Source: an uncultured Bacteroidales bacterium
GTDB lineage: Bacteria; Bacteroidota; Bacteroidia; Bacteroidales; Muribaculaceae
Reading direction: 5' to 3'
DNA: 32,101 nt
Assembly: GCA_900547755.1 (NCBI GenBank)
Contig: URIC01000025.1
Coordinates: forward strand, 1-32,101
Shown here: one piece after another, positions 7,620 to 16,702 of the stretch
Layout: the number at the start of each line of letters is the position of its first letter
How positions within the stretch are numbered: position 1 is the stretch's first letter
Notes under the pieces: model-generated
What the model saw: the letters and a program-made list of their open reading frames with translations, nothing else
Told to the model about the DNA's origin: nothing
Databases searched by the model: none
Made by a program: the position numbers and the translations under genes

Positions 7620-9488
7620 TCAGGAGAAGAGTGTCTCGAATGATGAAAGAGGCATACGCACGAATATGGGATTGCCGGAGGGGGTGTGGGCCGGATTCGG
7701 GAGGGAGAGCAGCTCACCTACAAGATGCTCCATCTCGGCACCGCTCATTCTGTGGCCCCGCTTTATTGCGGCGGCACGGGCAGTGACAAGCGCCACGCGG
7801 CTCTTAAGGTCAACGCCCTTGGCGCCGTCGCTGGTGCCGTAGGCCGCTCCTTCATCCGAGACGGAGTCAATGATTTTCAACACTACATCTGCGGCCGAGC
7901 TTGGTTTGAGCGATGCCGGGATGCCTGTGATGCGCACCTCGGTTTCACCTTCCTTTTCCAGGGTGAAGCCGAGGCGTGTTATCTCTTCGGCAAGTCCGTC
8001 GAGCAGGGCTGACTGTGATGTGTCCAGTTTTAGAGTCTCCGGGAACATTATACGCTGGGATGCCGCGAAACCGTTGTCTTCACCCCCCTGATTCATATAG
8101 CGCTCGTATAGTATTTTCACATGAGCGCGATGCTGGTCTATCACCAGCAGGCCATCGGCGTCCGGAGTTACGATATACTTATTTGCGCATTGGATGCAGA
8201 GAGGCGCTATTCCCTCCTTTTCCAGCGGCAACTCACCTTGTGCGGGTGAAATGCCAAGGGGTGCCGTATAGCTGTCCTGAGGGGTGCCGTCGCTTGCTCT
8301 ATCGTTCATGAAGCCGTTGTACAGGCTTTCCCAATCGGCGGTGTCCTGTGTTTTCGTCCGGTAGCTCTGAGCGGGGGATGAGGACTGTCTGAAGGGGTTG
8401 TAGGAACTGTCCAGACTGGATGTCGGGGCACTTACGAAGTCTCCGGTCCGGGCCGGGTTGAGCTGCAGCGCATCCTGGGTGAAGTCTATTGATGGAGCCG
8501 CGCCGAACTTGCCGAGAGCGGCGCGTACAGAGGCTGTGAGCAGCCGGTATATGTCCGCCTCGTTTTCAAACTTGATTTCGCTCTTTGTAGGGGATATGTT
8601 TACGTCGATAGTATGCGGGTCCACCTCGAATTTCAGGAAATAGCAGGGCTGTGTGTCGGTGGCTATATATCCTTCGAAACAGGATAGGATGGCCTTGTGG
8701 AAATAGGGGTGGCGCATATTGCGGCCGTTCACTATCAGGTACTGGAGCGGATTACGTCGTCTCGCATGCTCCGGGCGGGACACGAAACCGGAAATCCTGA
8801 CCAATGAGGTCTCCACCTCTATAGGCAGAAGATGGGAGTCCAGATTGTTTTTCCAGATTTCAGCGATGCGTTGCTTGAAGGAACCGGGGCGCAGCGAGAG
8901 AGTACGTGTGCCTGTGTCTATGGACATACGCAGCTCGTTGTTTACCAAGGCCAGGCGCTCAAACTCGCGCATTATGGCCCCCAACTCCACATTGTCGCTT
9001 TTCAGGAACTTGCGGCGTGCCGGGACGTTGAAGAAGAGGTTCCGGACCATTATGTTGGTACCGGGCGAGCATACCGCAGGTTCCTGCACCTCTTTGTGGC
9101 CGCCGCTGTATATCACCCTTGTGCCGAGTGTCTCGCCTTTCTGACAGGTCTTGAGCTCCACCTGTGATATGGCGCATATGGAAGCCAGTGCTTCGCCACG
9201 GAAGCCCATGGTATGGAGGGTGAACAGGTCTTCGGCAGCGGTTATTTTGGAGGTGGCGTGGCGCTCGAATGCCATACGCGCGTCGTTATGGCTCATTCCC
9301 TTGCCATTGTCCACTACCTGGATGAGAGTGCGGCCTGCATCCTTTATAACAATCTGTATCTCTGAGGCTCCGGCATCCACGGCGTTCTCCACCAGTTCCT
9401 TGAGGGCCGAGGCGGGGCGTTGCACCACCTCGCCGGCGGCAATCTGGTTGGCCACTGTGTCCGGGAGTTGTCTTATAATGTCGGTCAT
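7620..9488 (-). CDS. mutL: DNA mismatch repair protein MutL with degenerate endonuclease motifs
   Basis: Couples mismatch recognition by MutS to strand removal. The 622-residue protein has a clear GHKL ATPase N-terminus: ELVENAVDAGA at 31-41, DNGKGM at 60-65, GFRGEAL at 95-101. A transducer domain, a low-complexity linker (about 335-420) and a C-terminal dimerisation domain follow. The nuclease motif DQHAxxExxxxE reads DQHRAHVKILYE (451-462), with A454R and the first Glu replaced by V457. The ACxxA element reads TARAA, and the CPHGRP zinc motif appears as TPSGNP (602-607). This suggests a MutL without its own nicking activity. It is the last gene of the SurA-OstA-mutL operon, starting 5 nt after the OstA stop. 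Confidence 0.97.
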   Translation of the reverse strand: MTDIIRQLPDTVANQIAAGEVVQRPASALKELVENAVDAGASEIQIVIKDAGRTLIQVVDNGKGMSHNDARMAFERHATSKITAAEDLFTLHTMGFRGEALASICAISQVELKTCQKGETLGTRVIYSGGHKEVQEPAVCSPGTNIMVRNLFFNVPARRKFLKSDNVELGAIMREFERLALVNNELRMSIDTGTRTLSLRPGSFKQRIAEIWKNNLDSHLLPIEVETSLVRISGFVSRPEHARRRNPLQYLIVNGRNMRHPYFHKAILSCFEGYIATDTQPCYFLKFEVDPHTIDVNISPTKSEIKFENEADIYRLLTASVRAALGKFGAAPSIDFTQDALQLNPARTGDFVSAPTSSLDSSYNPFRQSSSPAQSYRTKTQDTADWESLYNGFMNDRASDGTPQDSYTAPLGISPAQGELPLEKEGIAPLCIQCANKYIVTPDADGLLVIDQHRAHVKILYERYMNQGGEDNGFAASQRIMFPETLKLDTSQSALLDGLAEEITRLGFTLEKEGETEVRITGIPASLKPSSAADVVLKIIDSVSDEGAAYGTSDGAKGVDLKSRVALVTARAAAIKRGHRMSGAEMEHLVGELLSLPNPAHTPSGNPIFVRMPLSSFETLFS

Positions 9489-9493
9489 ATAGG

Positions 9494-11530
9494 TCAGTGT
9501 GGAGCAGGGCGCAGGAGCAGGTCGGATTCGGGGGGCAGAATCCCCATGTTGGGGCTGGCGAAGTATTCGTCAAGTTCGAAAGAGGTCTCGCCCAAGCCAT
9601 CTTCCCAGCCCTTGCGGTACCAGGCATACTTGGGGCGGAGCGCCTCAAGTGTCTTCAGCGCCTCGTCCATTTCCGAGAAACGGGTGGCGCCCGTAAGGTT
9701 TATGAATTCAGGCAGATAATATTGCGACTTCTGCAGGATATAGAGCGGAATTACCTGCCCCGTCACCTCATTGCCCTCGCGTGTATGGAGTTTCAGTTTC
9801 TGTATGCGTGTGGAGTCCATGTCCACACTGAGGGTGTCCCCTTGCGCGTTCAGCAGCTTATTGTAGGTGGAGTCGTTCTCCATAGGCAGCAGAATGGCCT
9901 GCACATCGGTGTGTGCGTCCAGGTGCTTCAGCGATTCGTTTTCCAGAAAGGCGGTCAGATGTCCGGCTCTAAGCTGGTTGTAGAATCCTTCGCCCACTTC
10001 CTCGGCTACCAGTCCACGGGACGGAAGGTCTACACGGTCGGCTGTGGAGTCGTTGAAATGAACTATCATCCTGGAACCGGCCACCATTCGCGGACCGCTC
10101 CATACAATAGGCTTTCGGTCCATGTACAGCAGCGAGTCTTTGGAAACGAGGGTTATGGAGTCGGCGATTCCCTGTAAGTCCTGACGGAAGAAACGTGCCT
10201 TGTTGAAGGCCTTGGCCACATGGTATTCGGCGTTGGCGTTAAGCGAGTCTATGCGGGAGGCTTCTATGGAGTCCTCGTGAGTCGCAAATTCATCTATATT
10301 CAAGGTCGGTACCGGCTTCACTCCGTAATTGTATGTCTTCATATAGACCTTTTCGGCGCGCAGGAAAGTGGTGTCTGCGCGGGAGTATTCCTTGAGCAGC
10401 GGGTATCGGTCGGCGTATGCCTCATGGTCCAGGTCTGAATAATAGCCGTAACCGCCGGTGATTATTGCCTTGCGGGCGGTATCGGTAATCACCATCGGAC
10501 GCGGATTGAGCGCGGGATTGGATGACATGTACGCCTCGCTGCGTCGCAGCGCGTTGGTGTAAATCATACTGTCCCCTTCCAGGGTGGTGACGGCCCCCAC
10601 GCTGTCTGTGTGGGTAATCAGAGAGCGGGTGGTGAGGCGGGCGTCGCCGGTGGCCATGTCATAGAATCCGGAGGCGGTGGAGATATAGTCGGGGCCGGAG
10701 TGTATTTCCGTAGGCTCCACAAGGTCTACCATACGTGTGTCGGTGTGATAGAGCAGACGTTCCGTATTCAGACGTGAGGTGCCGTTATGTATATCCACAT
10801 TGCCGTTTACTTCGGCTATACGTGTGCCGGTATTGTATTCTCCATACCGCGAGGTCAGTGTGTCGCGCTCGCCGGTGCGCACCTTGTGGTTATACATGCG
10901 GCCCCCGTCGTTGAAATAGGCGAGCTGACGCAACAGGTCATAGTCCAGGGAGTCTGTATACAGATACTTTTTGGTGCCGTCGTGGCGTGAGGTATGCTCC
11001 AGAGATACCTCTCTACCACGCCCTGCCGTGCGCAGACGTGCCAGCTGGGTATTGCCGTCGTAGAAGATGAAGTCGGCCTTCACCTCCAGTGTGTCGCCTT
11101 GCAGCATACGCACATTGCCGTAGGCGTTGAGACTTGCCGTCTCCGGGAAGTACCAGGCGGAGTCGCAGAACAGCACGGTGCCGAACTTGCTGAACTTCAC
11201 ATTGCCGCTCACTACCTGCCGGGTAGTGTCCCAGTCTTCGCTGGAGTAGAGGCGGTCGGCTCTTTCAAGAAAGAACTTGCCCGGCTGCAACCGGTTTACC
11301 GACGGCATATAGGGCTTTATGGGTTTGGTGGGCTTGGGGCGTGTATAACTCTTGGGGTGTAGAGAGAGGCTGGCCTTGCGCTTGGGAGCGGTCTGGGCAG
11401 TCTTGGTGTTCTGACCGCGCTTCCACTGCACAGGCTCCTGGCCGTAGGACATACACCACACCAGCGCGATGACGATGGCCACCACCGCGCGTACGGGAGA
11501 GAGTCTGCTGAAGTCTGAAAGACCGCCCAT
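9494..11530 (-). CDS. OstA/LptA-like LPS-transport protein
   Basis: 678 residues. A membrane or signal segment at about 13-30 (VRAVVAIVIALVWCMSYG) leads to the periplasm. A basic, proline-rich linker (40-75) precedes OstA/LptA-type beta-jellyroll repeats, first at about 86-190 (RADRLYSSEDWDTTRQVVSGNV, then GTVLFCDSAWYF) and again at about 210-310 (SRYGEYNTGTRIAEVNGNVDI). Such proteins form the periplasmic bridge that carries lipopolysaccharide to the outer membrane. Bacteroidetes have these long OstA-like versions instead of short LptA. The C-terminal third (about 380-640) has no motif I recognise. It sits 35 nt after the SurA-like gene and 5 nt before mutL, in an operon that handles outer-membrane assembly. 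Confidence 0.85.
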   Translation of the reverse strand: MGGLSDFSRLSPVRAVVAIVIALVWCMSYGQEPVQWKRGQNTKTAQTAPKRKASLSLHPKSYTRPKPTKPIKPYMPSVNRLQPGKFFLERADRLYSSEDWDTTRQVVSGNVKFSKFGTVLFCDSAWYFPETASLNAYGNVRMLQGDTLEVKADFIFYDGNTQLARLRTAGRGREVSLEHTSRHDGTKKYLYTDSLDYDLLRQLAYFNDGGRMYNHKVRTGERDTLTSRYGEYNTGTRIAEVNGNVDIHNGTSRLNTERLLYHTDTRMVDLVEPTEIHSGPDYISTASGFYDMATGDARLTTRSLITHTDSVGAVTTLEGDSMIYTNALRRSEAYMSSNPALNPRPMVITDTARKAIITGGYGYYSDLDHEAYADRYPLLKEYSRADTTFLRAEKVYMKTYNYGVKPVPTLNIDEFATHEDSIEASRIDSLNANAEYHVAKAFNKARFFRQDLQGIADSITLVSKDSLLYMDRKPIVWSGPRMVAGSRMIVHFNDSTADRVDLPSRGLVAEEVGEGFYNQLRAGHLTAFLENESLKHLDAHTDVQAILLPMENDSTYNKLLNAQGDTLSVDMDSTRIQKLKLHTREGNEVTGQVIPLYILQKSQYYLPEFINLTGATRFSEMDEALKTLEALRPKYAWYRKGWEDGLGETSFELDEYFASPNMGILPPESDLLLRPAPH

Positions 11531-11565
11531 GTCGCTTATCCGCTTGTGTTCTTGTCGTTTGGAAC

Positions 11566-12930
11566 TTATTTTATCCAGCCTTGATATTCGAAGTCGCAGC
11601 CGTCCCAGCCATCTTCAATATGGACATAGGTGTGTTTGATTTTCTTCTCCACCCAGTCTTTAAGGATTTTCTCCTTGGCCTTCTCTTCATACAGGGACTT
11701 CAGCAGGGCGAAGTCATCCGAGAGATTCGCCTTGTGGGCCGGAATACGGTTGGTGAGTCTGACAATGGCGACTACCTCGCGGTTCTTCTTCTGGTCCATC
11801 ATCACAAAGGCGTCGGAAACCTCGCCTGGCTGCATCTTCTCTATCTGGCGAGCCACTTCGGGCGGGAGTTCCTGCATTTCGAATCGGGAAGAACCGGTTT
11901 GCGGATTCATCATTATGCCTTTGTTGTTCTTGGTGTCGTTGTCCTGGCTCACGTAGCGGGCGGCCTCCTCGAAGGTGAAGACCCCTCTGCCTATCTCGTG
12001 GTTCAGAGAGTCGAGTTTCATTATTGCGCTGTCCATAAGCTCTTTGGACACTTTGGGTTGCAACAGTATATGTCGGAAGTTGGCCTGGTCGCCGCGTTTC
12101 TCTATCAGCTGGATTATGTGGTAGCCATATTCGGTTTCCACTATTTTGGATACTTTGTCGGGGTCTGATAGGTTGAAGGCCACCGAGGCGAATTCAGGCA
12201 CTACATCCGACCGGCTCACGAAGCCGAGTTCACCACCCTGTTTAGCCGAACCTTTGTCATCGCTGTAGAAGAAAGCGAGCGTGGAGAATGAGGATTCGCC
12301 GGAAGTGATTTTGTCGGAAAACTCACGCAGGCGGGACTTAATGGAGTCTATTTCGCTCTGTGGCACCGGAGGGATGGACTTTATAATCTGAACTTCCACC
12401 TGCATGGGCACGGAGGGTATGCTGTCTTCGGGCAGCCGGGAGAAAAATTTGTGTACGTCGGCAGGGGTTGCCTTCACGTCTTTGGTCAGATTCTGCTGTA
12501 CTTGCTGGATAGTGTACTGGGTGCGGAAAATGTCGGTGAGCTGTTCGCGGATGGCGCTCATAGGTTTGCGGAACTGCATTTCCACACGCTCTTTGGACCC
12601 CAAGTTGGTGACAAAGAAATTGATACGTTGGTCCACGGCGTTGCGCACGGCGCTTTCCGGCGGCTGGATAGTGTCAATTTTGGCTTGATGCAGATACAGT
12701 TTCTCTACGGCTATCTGCTCGGGAATGGCGCAGTAGGGGTTGTTCTTGAAGGTGGTGCCGTCGTATTGTGCCTGTTGGTACATCTCTTCGATTTCAGAGC
12801 GGTAGATAGGTTCGTCGCCTACCACCCACGCCACTTCGTCAATTATATTTGTGTTGTCGGCAATGGCGAAACAAGTGGCCAACAGGGCGGCCGCTCCGGC
12901 CATAGCCGTTCTCAGGGTCTTGACTTTCAC
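11566..12930 (-). CDS. SurA-like periplasmic peptidyl-prolyl isomerase
   Basis: A chaperone and prolyl isomerase for outer-membrane proteins in transit. 454 residues: signal peptide (MKVKTLRTAMAGAAALLA, cleavage near 25), SurA N-terminal helical part (about 27-160), a first parvulin (PpiC) domain at about 176-276 with FYSDDKGSAKQGGELGF and TEYGYHIIQL, and a second, weaker domain from about 283. The start is a GTG at 12930 that overlaps the TGA of the upstream gene by 4 nt (GTGA), so the two are translationally coupled. The paralogue at 24136-26070 carries the same motifs. Confidence 0.92.
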   Translation of the reverse strand: MKVKTLRTAMAGAAALLATCFAIADNTNIIDEVAWVVGDEPIYRSEIEEMYQQAQYDGTTFKNNPYCAIPEQIAVEKLYLHQAKIDTIQPPESAVRNAVDQRINFFVTNLGSKERVEMQFRKPMSAIREQLTDIFRTQYTIQQVQQNLTKDVKATPADVHKFFSRLPEDSIPSVPMQVEVQIIKSIPPVPQSEIDSIKSRLREFSDKITSGESSFSTLAFFYSDDKGSAKQGGELGFVSRSDVVPEFASVAFNLSDPDKVSKIVETEYGYHIIQLIEKRGDQANFRHILLQPKVSKELMDSAIMKLDSLNHEIGRGVFTFEEAARYVSQDNDTKNNKGIMMNPQTGSSRFEMQELPPEVARQIEKMQPGEVSDAFVMMDQKKNREVVAIVRLTNRIPAHKANLSDDFALLKSLYEEKAKEKILKDWVEKKIKHTYVHIEDGWDGCDFEYQGWIK

Positions 12931-13841
12931 GGTTTTGTGCTTGTGTTTTGGTTTCTATATTTAATAGGGGTATAGGCCCCTGTCTTAATTGTCCTGGCGT
13001 TTATGCCCTCGGTGAAAAGGGAATTGAGGAGCTGGCGGTCATAGTCTCCGCGTTTCTGCTCCAGGAGTTGCTCGCGTATGCCTGCCTCGGCAAAGGAGAG
13101 GGGTGTCTGTTCGCCGGATGTCAGGAAATCGGTGATGCGCAGCATGTACACCGAACCCTTTTCAGTACATTCAAAGTAGGAATTGTCGCGTACGAAATTG
13201 TCCGCATCGGAGAATCGGTAGGGGATGTGGTCGGCTATGGTCTGCCAATCCACCCATGTGTCGCCGAAGTAGTCGTACTCCATGGCGCTCTTCAGGCCGT
13301 AGTTCTCCAGATTGTCGATATCGTTGTCCGAGCCTCTGCGTACCCATGCCCGCAGTTCGTCCAGGTCCGGCGAGTTTTTCTGCACCTTGAGATATATTCC
13401 CTTTATGAGGGGACTGGAAAGGCGGTATTGTTCCGGATGTGCCTTGTAGTACTCTTCGATGCTCGCCTGGGAGATGCCTCCCGCCTTGTCGGACGCCATC
13501 ATTTTGCGGTATTCGTTGGCGAGGAGTTGCTCGCGGTATTGCTCCACCATACGCTCTATCTTCTCTATATCGGGCACCTGGCTGCCGGCTAAGTTGACCA
13601 GCATATTGCGTTCCACCCATGCCTCCACGATGGCGTCGAACATACGTATGGAGTCTGCGCCGCCCAGTCCGGAGGGGATAAGCTCGGTCACCATCCGGCG
13701 GGTAAGGGCCGAGTCCCCCACTTCTATCAGCACATCCGTGGAATCCACGCCCTTCTGTTCTTTGGCTTTGGAGCAGGAGAGCTGGGCTGCGAGGCTTAGC
13801 GCAAGGAATGAATATGTGGCTGCTTTCTTTAGCATGGGCAT
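12927..13841 (-). CDS. Lipoprotein related to SurA/PpiC proteins
   Basis: About 304 residues from the ATG at 13841 (MPMLKK); an ATG at 13835 (MLKK) is equally possible, and an in-frame TTG at 13862 lies about 8 nt from the predicted transcription start and is disfavoured. A lipoprotein signal is clear: LAAQLSCSK with the lipobox cysteine. The body (VGDSALTRRMVTELIP, then EAWVERNMLVNLA, then EEYYKAHPEQYRLSSPLIKGIYLKV) resembles the helical SurA-type domain around a degenerate PpiC region, with no intact DDKGSA or GYHI motif. A role as an outer-membrane-assembly chaperone is inferred from this and from the overlap with the SurA-like gene. It is the first gene of the operon. Confidence 0.8.
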   Translation of the reverse strand: MPMLKKAATYSFLALSLAAQLSCSKAKEQKGVDSTDVLIEVGDSALTRRMVTELIPSGLGGADSIRMFDAIVEAWVERNMLVNLAGSQVPDIEKIERMVEQYREQLLANEYRKMMASDKAGGISQASIEEYYKAHPEQYRLSSPLIKGIYLKVQKNSPDLDELRAWVRRGSDNDIDNLENYGLKSAMEYDYFGDTWVDWQTIADHIPYRFSDADNFVRDNSYFECTEKGSVYMLRITDFLTSGEQTPLSFAEAGIREQLLEQKRGDYDRQLLNSLFTEGINARTIKTGAYTPIKYRNQNTSTKP

Positions 13842-13876
13842 GATTGCGACGGGGCGCTTCAACCCCGTAGAATATG

Positions 13877-13884
13877 CAAATTTA
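13877..13884 (-). promoter_or_regulatory. -7 box of the SurA-OstA-mutL operon promoter
   Basis: On the minus strand this reads TAAATTTG, matching TAnnTTTG, and is followed by CA as at other promoters here. No TTG stands 19-21 nt upstream, so only the -7 half is supported. The transcript would begin near 13870. Confidence 0.5.
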
Positions 13885-13995
13885 CAAAAAAAAAGTCACC
13901 TTGTCGCCGGATTTCCTCCGGCTCAGGGGACTTCATGCTTGCATTGATGTGTAATAAGTTGATTTATAGAGAGCTGACATCTCGGGCAAACCGGA

Positions 13996-14014
13996 TGTTT
14001 AACAAAATTAAACA
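13996..14014 (-). terminator. AT-rich hairpin downstream of the YwqE-type phosphatase
   Basis: TGTTTAA (13996-14002) and TTAAACA (14008-14014) form a perfect 7-bp inverted repeat with a 5-nt loop, starting 18 nt after the stop of the phosphatase gene. It could end that transcript, or be an operator for the operon starting at 13841. A TAATTTTG -7 look-alike inside it is part of the hairpin. A second hairpin (GCCGGA/TCCGGC, 13906-13922) lies nearer that operon. Confidence 0.35.
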
Positions 14015-14032
14015 CTCTGCGGTGACACCGGT

Positions 14033-14770
14033 TCACTCTACGAGCGTGTCGTTGAGTATGAGGTCGCACTTGCTCTCGAGCTTGCGGTAATCTCTCGAGC
14101 ATAAATATCGCTTAATCGCATCCAGGTGTCCCATGCGGTGCAGGTCGCTTCCCACAAAGGAGACCATGTCGTGGCTCAGGAGCCATTCGGCGGTGCTTTT
14201 GGCCGTGCGTCCGTAGTGTCCTGCCAGAGAGAGGAGATTCACCTGCAGACATACATTGTTGGCGTGCAGCTCTTCCAGCCTCTCGCGGTGTCGCTGATAG
14301 TAGGCATAGCGTTCCGGATGCGCCATTATCGGTTTAAGGCCCTTTTCGTTGCGCAGGTCGAAGAGCAGGCCGTCCAGTCCGAAGGGTTCCTGAAACCAGG
14401 AGTTCTCCACCAGCAGATAGCCGCCGGGCAGAGGTGTCACCGTGTCCTGTTTGAGCATGGAGAAAAGTATGTCGTCTATGCGGTATTCGGCAGAGCAGTG
14501 AAGCTCCATTGGAAGCCCCGCTTCGGAGCAGGCATGACGAAGATGCTGGAAAGACAGGGATATGGTCTGCGGTGTGTTGGGATATGTCTCGTCAGTGACG
14601 TGAGGGGTTACAATCATGCGGGTAAAGCCCATATCGGCCATACCGCGCACCAGCTGGACACTCTTCTCTCGTGTGGGCGCCCCGTCGTCTATGCCCGGAC
14701 ACACATGGCTGTGGACATCCGTATGCCAGAAAAGCTCCGGCAGGGTATGCGAGTGGAATAATCCGAACAT
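14033..14770 (-). CDS. PHP-fold tyrosine-protein phosphatase, YwqE/CpsB type
   Basis: 245 residues, the normal family length. The metal-binding signature TDVHSHVCPGIDDGA (about 17-31) is the D-x-H-x-H of PHP-domain phosphatases. TPHV, the AHPERY segment and the final GSDLHRM supply the remaining expected metal ligands. YwqE/CpsB enzymes dephosphorylate the tyrosine kinases that control capsule and exopolysaccharide export. Some are annotated as histidinol phosphatase, but no histidine-pathway gene is near. No kinase or capsule gene is in the window, so the substrate is unknown. It lies 93 nt downstream of the phosphohexomutase, separated by a strong terminator, and I found no clear promoter for it. 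Confidence 0.85.
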   Translation of the reverse strand: MFGLFHSHTLPELFWHTDVHSHVCPGIDDGAPTREKSVQLVRGMADMGFTRMIVTPHVTDETYPNTPQTISLSFQHLRHACSEAGLPMELHCSAEYRIDDILFSMLKQDTVTPLPGGYLLVENSWFQEPFGLDGLLFDLRNEKGLKPIMAHPERYAYYQRHRERLEELHANNVCLQVNLLSLAGHYGRTAKSTAEWLLSHDMVSFVGSDLHRMGHLDAIKRYLCSRDYRKLESKCDLILNDTLVE

Positions 14771-14821
14771 GTCTCTTTTTGCAGATGAAGATAAAGTTAC
14801 AGGAAAGAAAAGATAGGATTA

Positions 14822-14849
14822 CGGGCCGACCCGCACCTGGGTCGGCCCG
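14822..14849 (-). terminator. Strong terminator of the phosphohexomutase gene
   Basis: CGGGCCGACCC (14822-14832) pairs over 11 bp with GGGTCGGCCCG (14839-14849) around a 6-nt loop, 14 nt after the stop codon at 14864. On the minus strand it is followed by a T-rich but broken tract (TAATCCTATCTTTTCTTTCC). Confidence 0.75.
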
Positions 14850-14863
14850 ATATGAAGAGAATA

Positions 14864-16621
14864 TCACTTGACGCCCAATTCGGCAAGTATGCGTTCTATC
14901 TTGGCTTCGGCACGGGCCACGCACTGCTCGTACTCGGCCTTGTCTTTCATGTCGTCGCGAACCTCGATGTAGAATTTGATTTTCGGTTCGGTGCCGGAGG
15001 GACGGATGCTGATTTTGTCCCCTTTGTCGGTAAAGAACTGAAGTACGTTGGAGGTGGTGGGGAAATCCATTTTTTCCACCTTGCCCGTCTTGAGGTCCGT
15101 ACAGTTGAGGTCAAGGTAATCCTTGCGGTGGGTAACGGCCACGCCGTCAATCTCCTTGGGCGGATTCTCGCGGAAGTCCTTCATCATCTTCACTATTTCC
15201 TCGGCTCCGGCCTTGCCCGGACGTACCACGCTCACGCCCTTCTCGTGGGAAAAGCCGTACTTTGCGTAGATGTCTACCAGCATCTCGTACAGGTTTTCGC
15301 CCTTGTCGGCGGCCCATGCGGCGATTTCGCACATCAGGGATATGGCGGAGACGGCGTCTTTGTCGCGCACGAAGTCCTCGGCCAGGAAGCCGTAGCTCTC
15401 CTCGCCGCCGCCTAAGTAGCGGGAACGGCCTTCCTCGTCACGCATCACATTGGCTATCCATTTGAAGCCGGTGTAGCAGTCGAAGCACTTCACGTCGTTG
15501 GCCTCGGCTATGCGCTTGATTGTCTCGGTGGTGACGATGGTCTTGACGCAATACTCGTTGCCCTTGAGCAGGCCTAACTCGGCGTTGCGGGTTATGAGGT
15601 AATACAGGAAAATCATCACTATCTGGTTGCCGTTGACTAACTGATAGTTGCCGGCCTTGTCCCTAACCACCAGGCCGATACGGTCAGCGTCCGGGTCAGA
15701 GGCAACTACCACCTCGGCGCCGGTCTCCTTGGCTTTGGCTATGGCCATTGCCATGGCTGAGGCGTTCTCGGGGTTGGGGCTTTCCACTGTGGGGAAGTCG
15801 CCGCTCTTCACGTCCTGCTCGGGCACATGGATTATATCGGTGAAGCCCCAACGGGCCAGGGAGTCGTAGATGAGCATTGAGCCAGTGCCGTGGATAGGGG
15901 TGTACACAATCTTCATGTCGTGGTGGCGCTTGATAGCGTCGGGAGAGAGAGACAGCTTGTGTACATCGGTCAGGAAGTCATCGTCTATTTCCTTGCCGAT
16001 AATCTGAATCAGCTCTTTGCGGGGAGTGAACTTGATTTGGTCCACGGAGGTGATGGCGTTCACATACTCGATGGTCTTTACGTCGTGCGGGGCAATCATC
16101 TGAGCGCCGTCGCTCCAGTAAGCCTTGTAGCCGTTGTACTCCTTGGGGTTATGGGAGGCAGTCACCACCACTCCGCTTTGGCAGCCGAGATGGCGTATGC
16201 CGTAGGAAATCTCGGGTGTGGGACGGCAGTCGTCGAAGAGATACACCTTGATGCCGTTGGCCGAGAAAATATCTGCGGCCAGCTCGGCGAACTTGCGGGA
16301 GTTGTGGCGTACGTCGTGGCCTATGCACACGCTTATCTGCGGCAGCTCCTTGAATACGTCGTTCAGATAATTGGCCAGGCCCTGGGTGGCGGCTCCTACG
16401 GTGTAGATGTTCATGCGGTTGGAGCCGGCTCCCATTATGCCGCGTAGACCGCCGGTGCCGAATTCCAGGTCTTTGTAGAAAGCCTCGATGAGCGGGGTCT
16501 TGTCTTCCGCGTCAAGCATGGCGCGCACCTCGGCGCGTGTCTCCTCGTCGTACTGGGGACTGAGCCACTTCTCGGCCTTCGCTATCACTTGTTCCAATAA
16601 TTCTTCTTGCTTTTTTTCCAT
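14864..16621 (-). CDS. Phosphoglucomutase/phosphomannomutase family protein
   Basis: Interconverts hexose 1- and 6-phosphates in the cytoplasm. The 585 residues match the long PGM2-like form common in Bacteroidetes. The catalytic phosphoserine loop is TASHNP (S156), the magnesium-binding loop is DPDADR (309-314), the sugar-binding loop is GGEESYG (405-411), and the phosphate-binding loop is RPSGTEPK (540-547), so all four functional loops are intact. It starts 81 nt after malQ with no clear -7 box in between. A shared transcript is plausible, and would link glucose 1-phosphate and glucose produced from starch to glycolysis. Whether glucose or mannose phosphate is preferred cannot be read from the sequence. 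Confidence 0.95.
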   Translation of the reverse strand: MEKKQEELLEQVIAKAEKWLSPQYDEETRAEVRAMLDAEDKTPLIEAFYKDLEFGTGGLRGIMGAGSNRMNIYTVGAATQGLANYLNDVFKELPQISVCIGHDVRHNSRKFAELAADIFSANGIKVYLFDDCRPTPEISYGIRHLGCQSGVVVTASHNPKEYNGYKAYWSDGAQMIAPHDVKTIEYVNAITSVDQIKFTPRKELIQIIGKEIDDDFLTDVHKLSLSPDAIKRHHDMKIVYTPIHGTGSMLIYDSLARWGFTDIIHVPEQDVKSGDFPTVESPNPENASAMAMAIAKAKETGAEVVVASDPDADRIGLVVRDKAGNYQLVNGNQIVMIFLYYLITRNAELGLLKGNEYCVKTIVTTETIKRIAEANDVKCFDCYTGFKWIANVMRDEEGRSRYLGGGEESYGFLAEDFVRDKDAVSAISLMCEIAAWAADKGENLYEMLVDIYAKYGFSHEKGVSVVRPGKAGAEEIVKMMKDFRENPPKEIDGVAVTHRKDYLDLNCTDLKTGKVEKMDFPTTSNVLQFFTDKGDKISIRPSGTEPKIKFYIEVRDDMKDKAEYEQCVARAEAKIERILAELGVK

Positions 16622-16702
16622 AATTCAAATCTTGGGTTTTACACACTCTTTCTTTTGTGTTAACAAACGAAACGGGAAATTGTAGGACCGGGATATGAAA
16701 AA

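Noticed and set aside
14003..14010. TAATTTTG (minus strand) as a promoter
   Set aside because: It is part of the hairpin 13996-14014 and has no -33 element.
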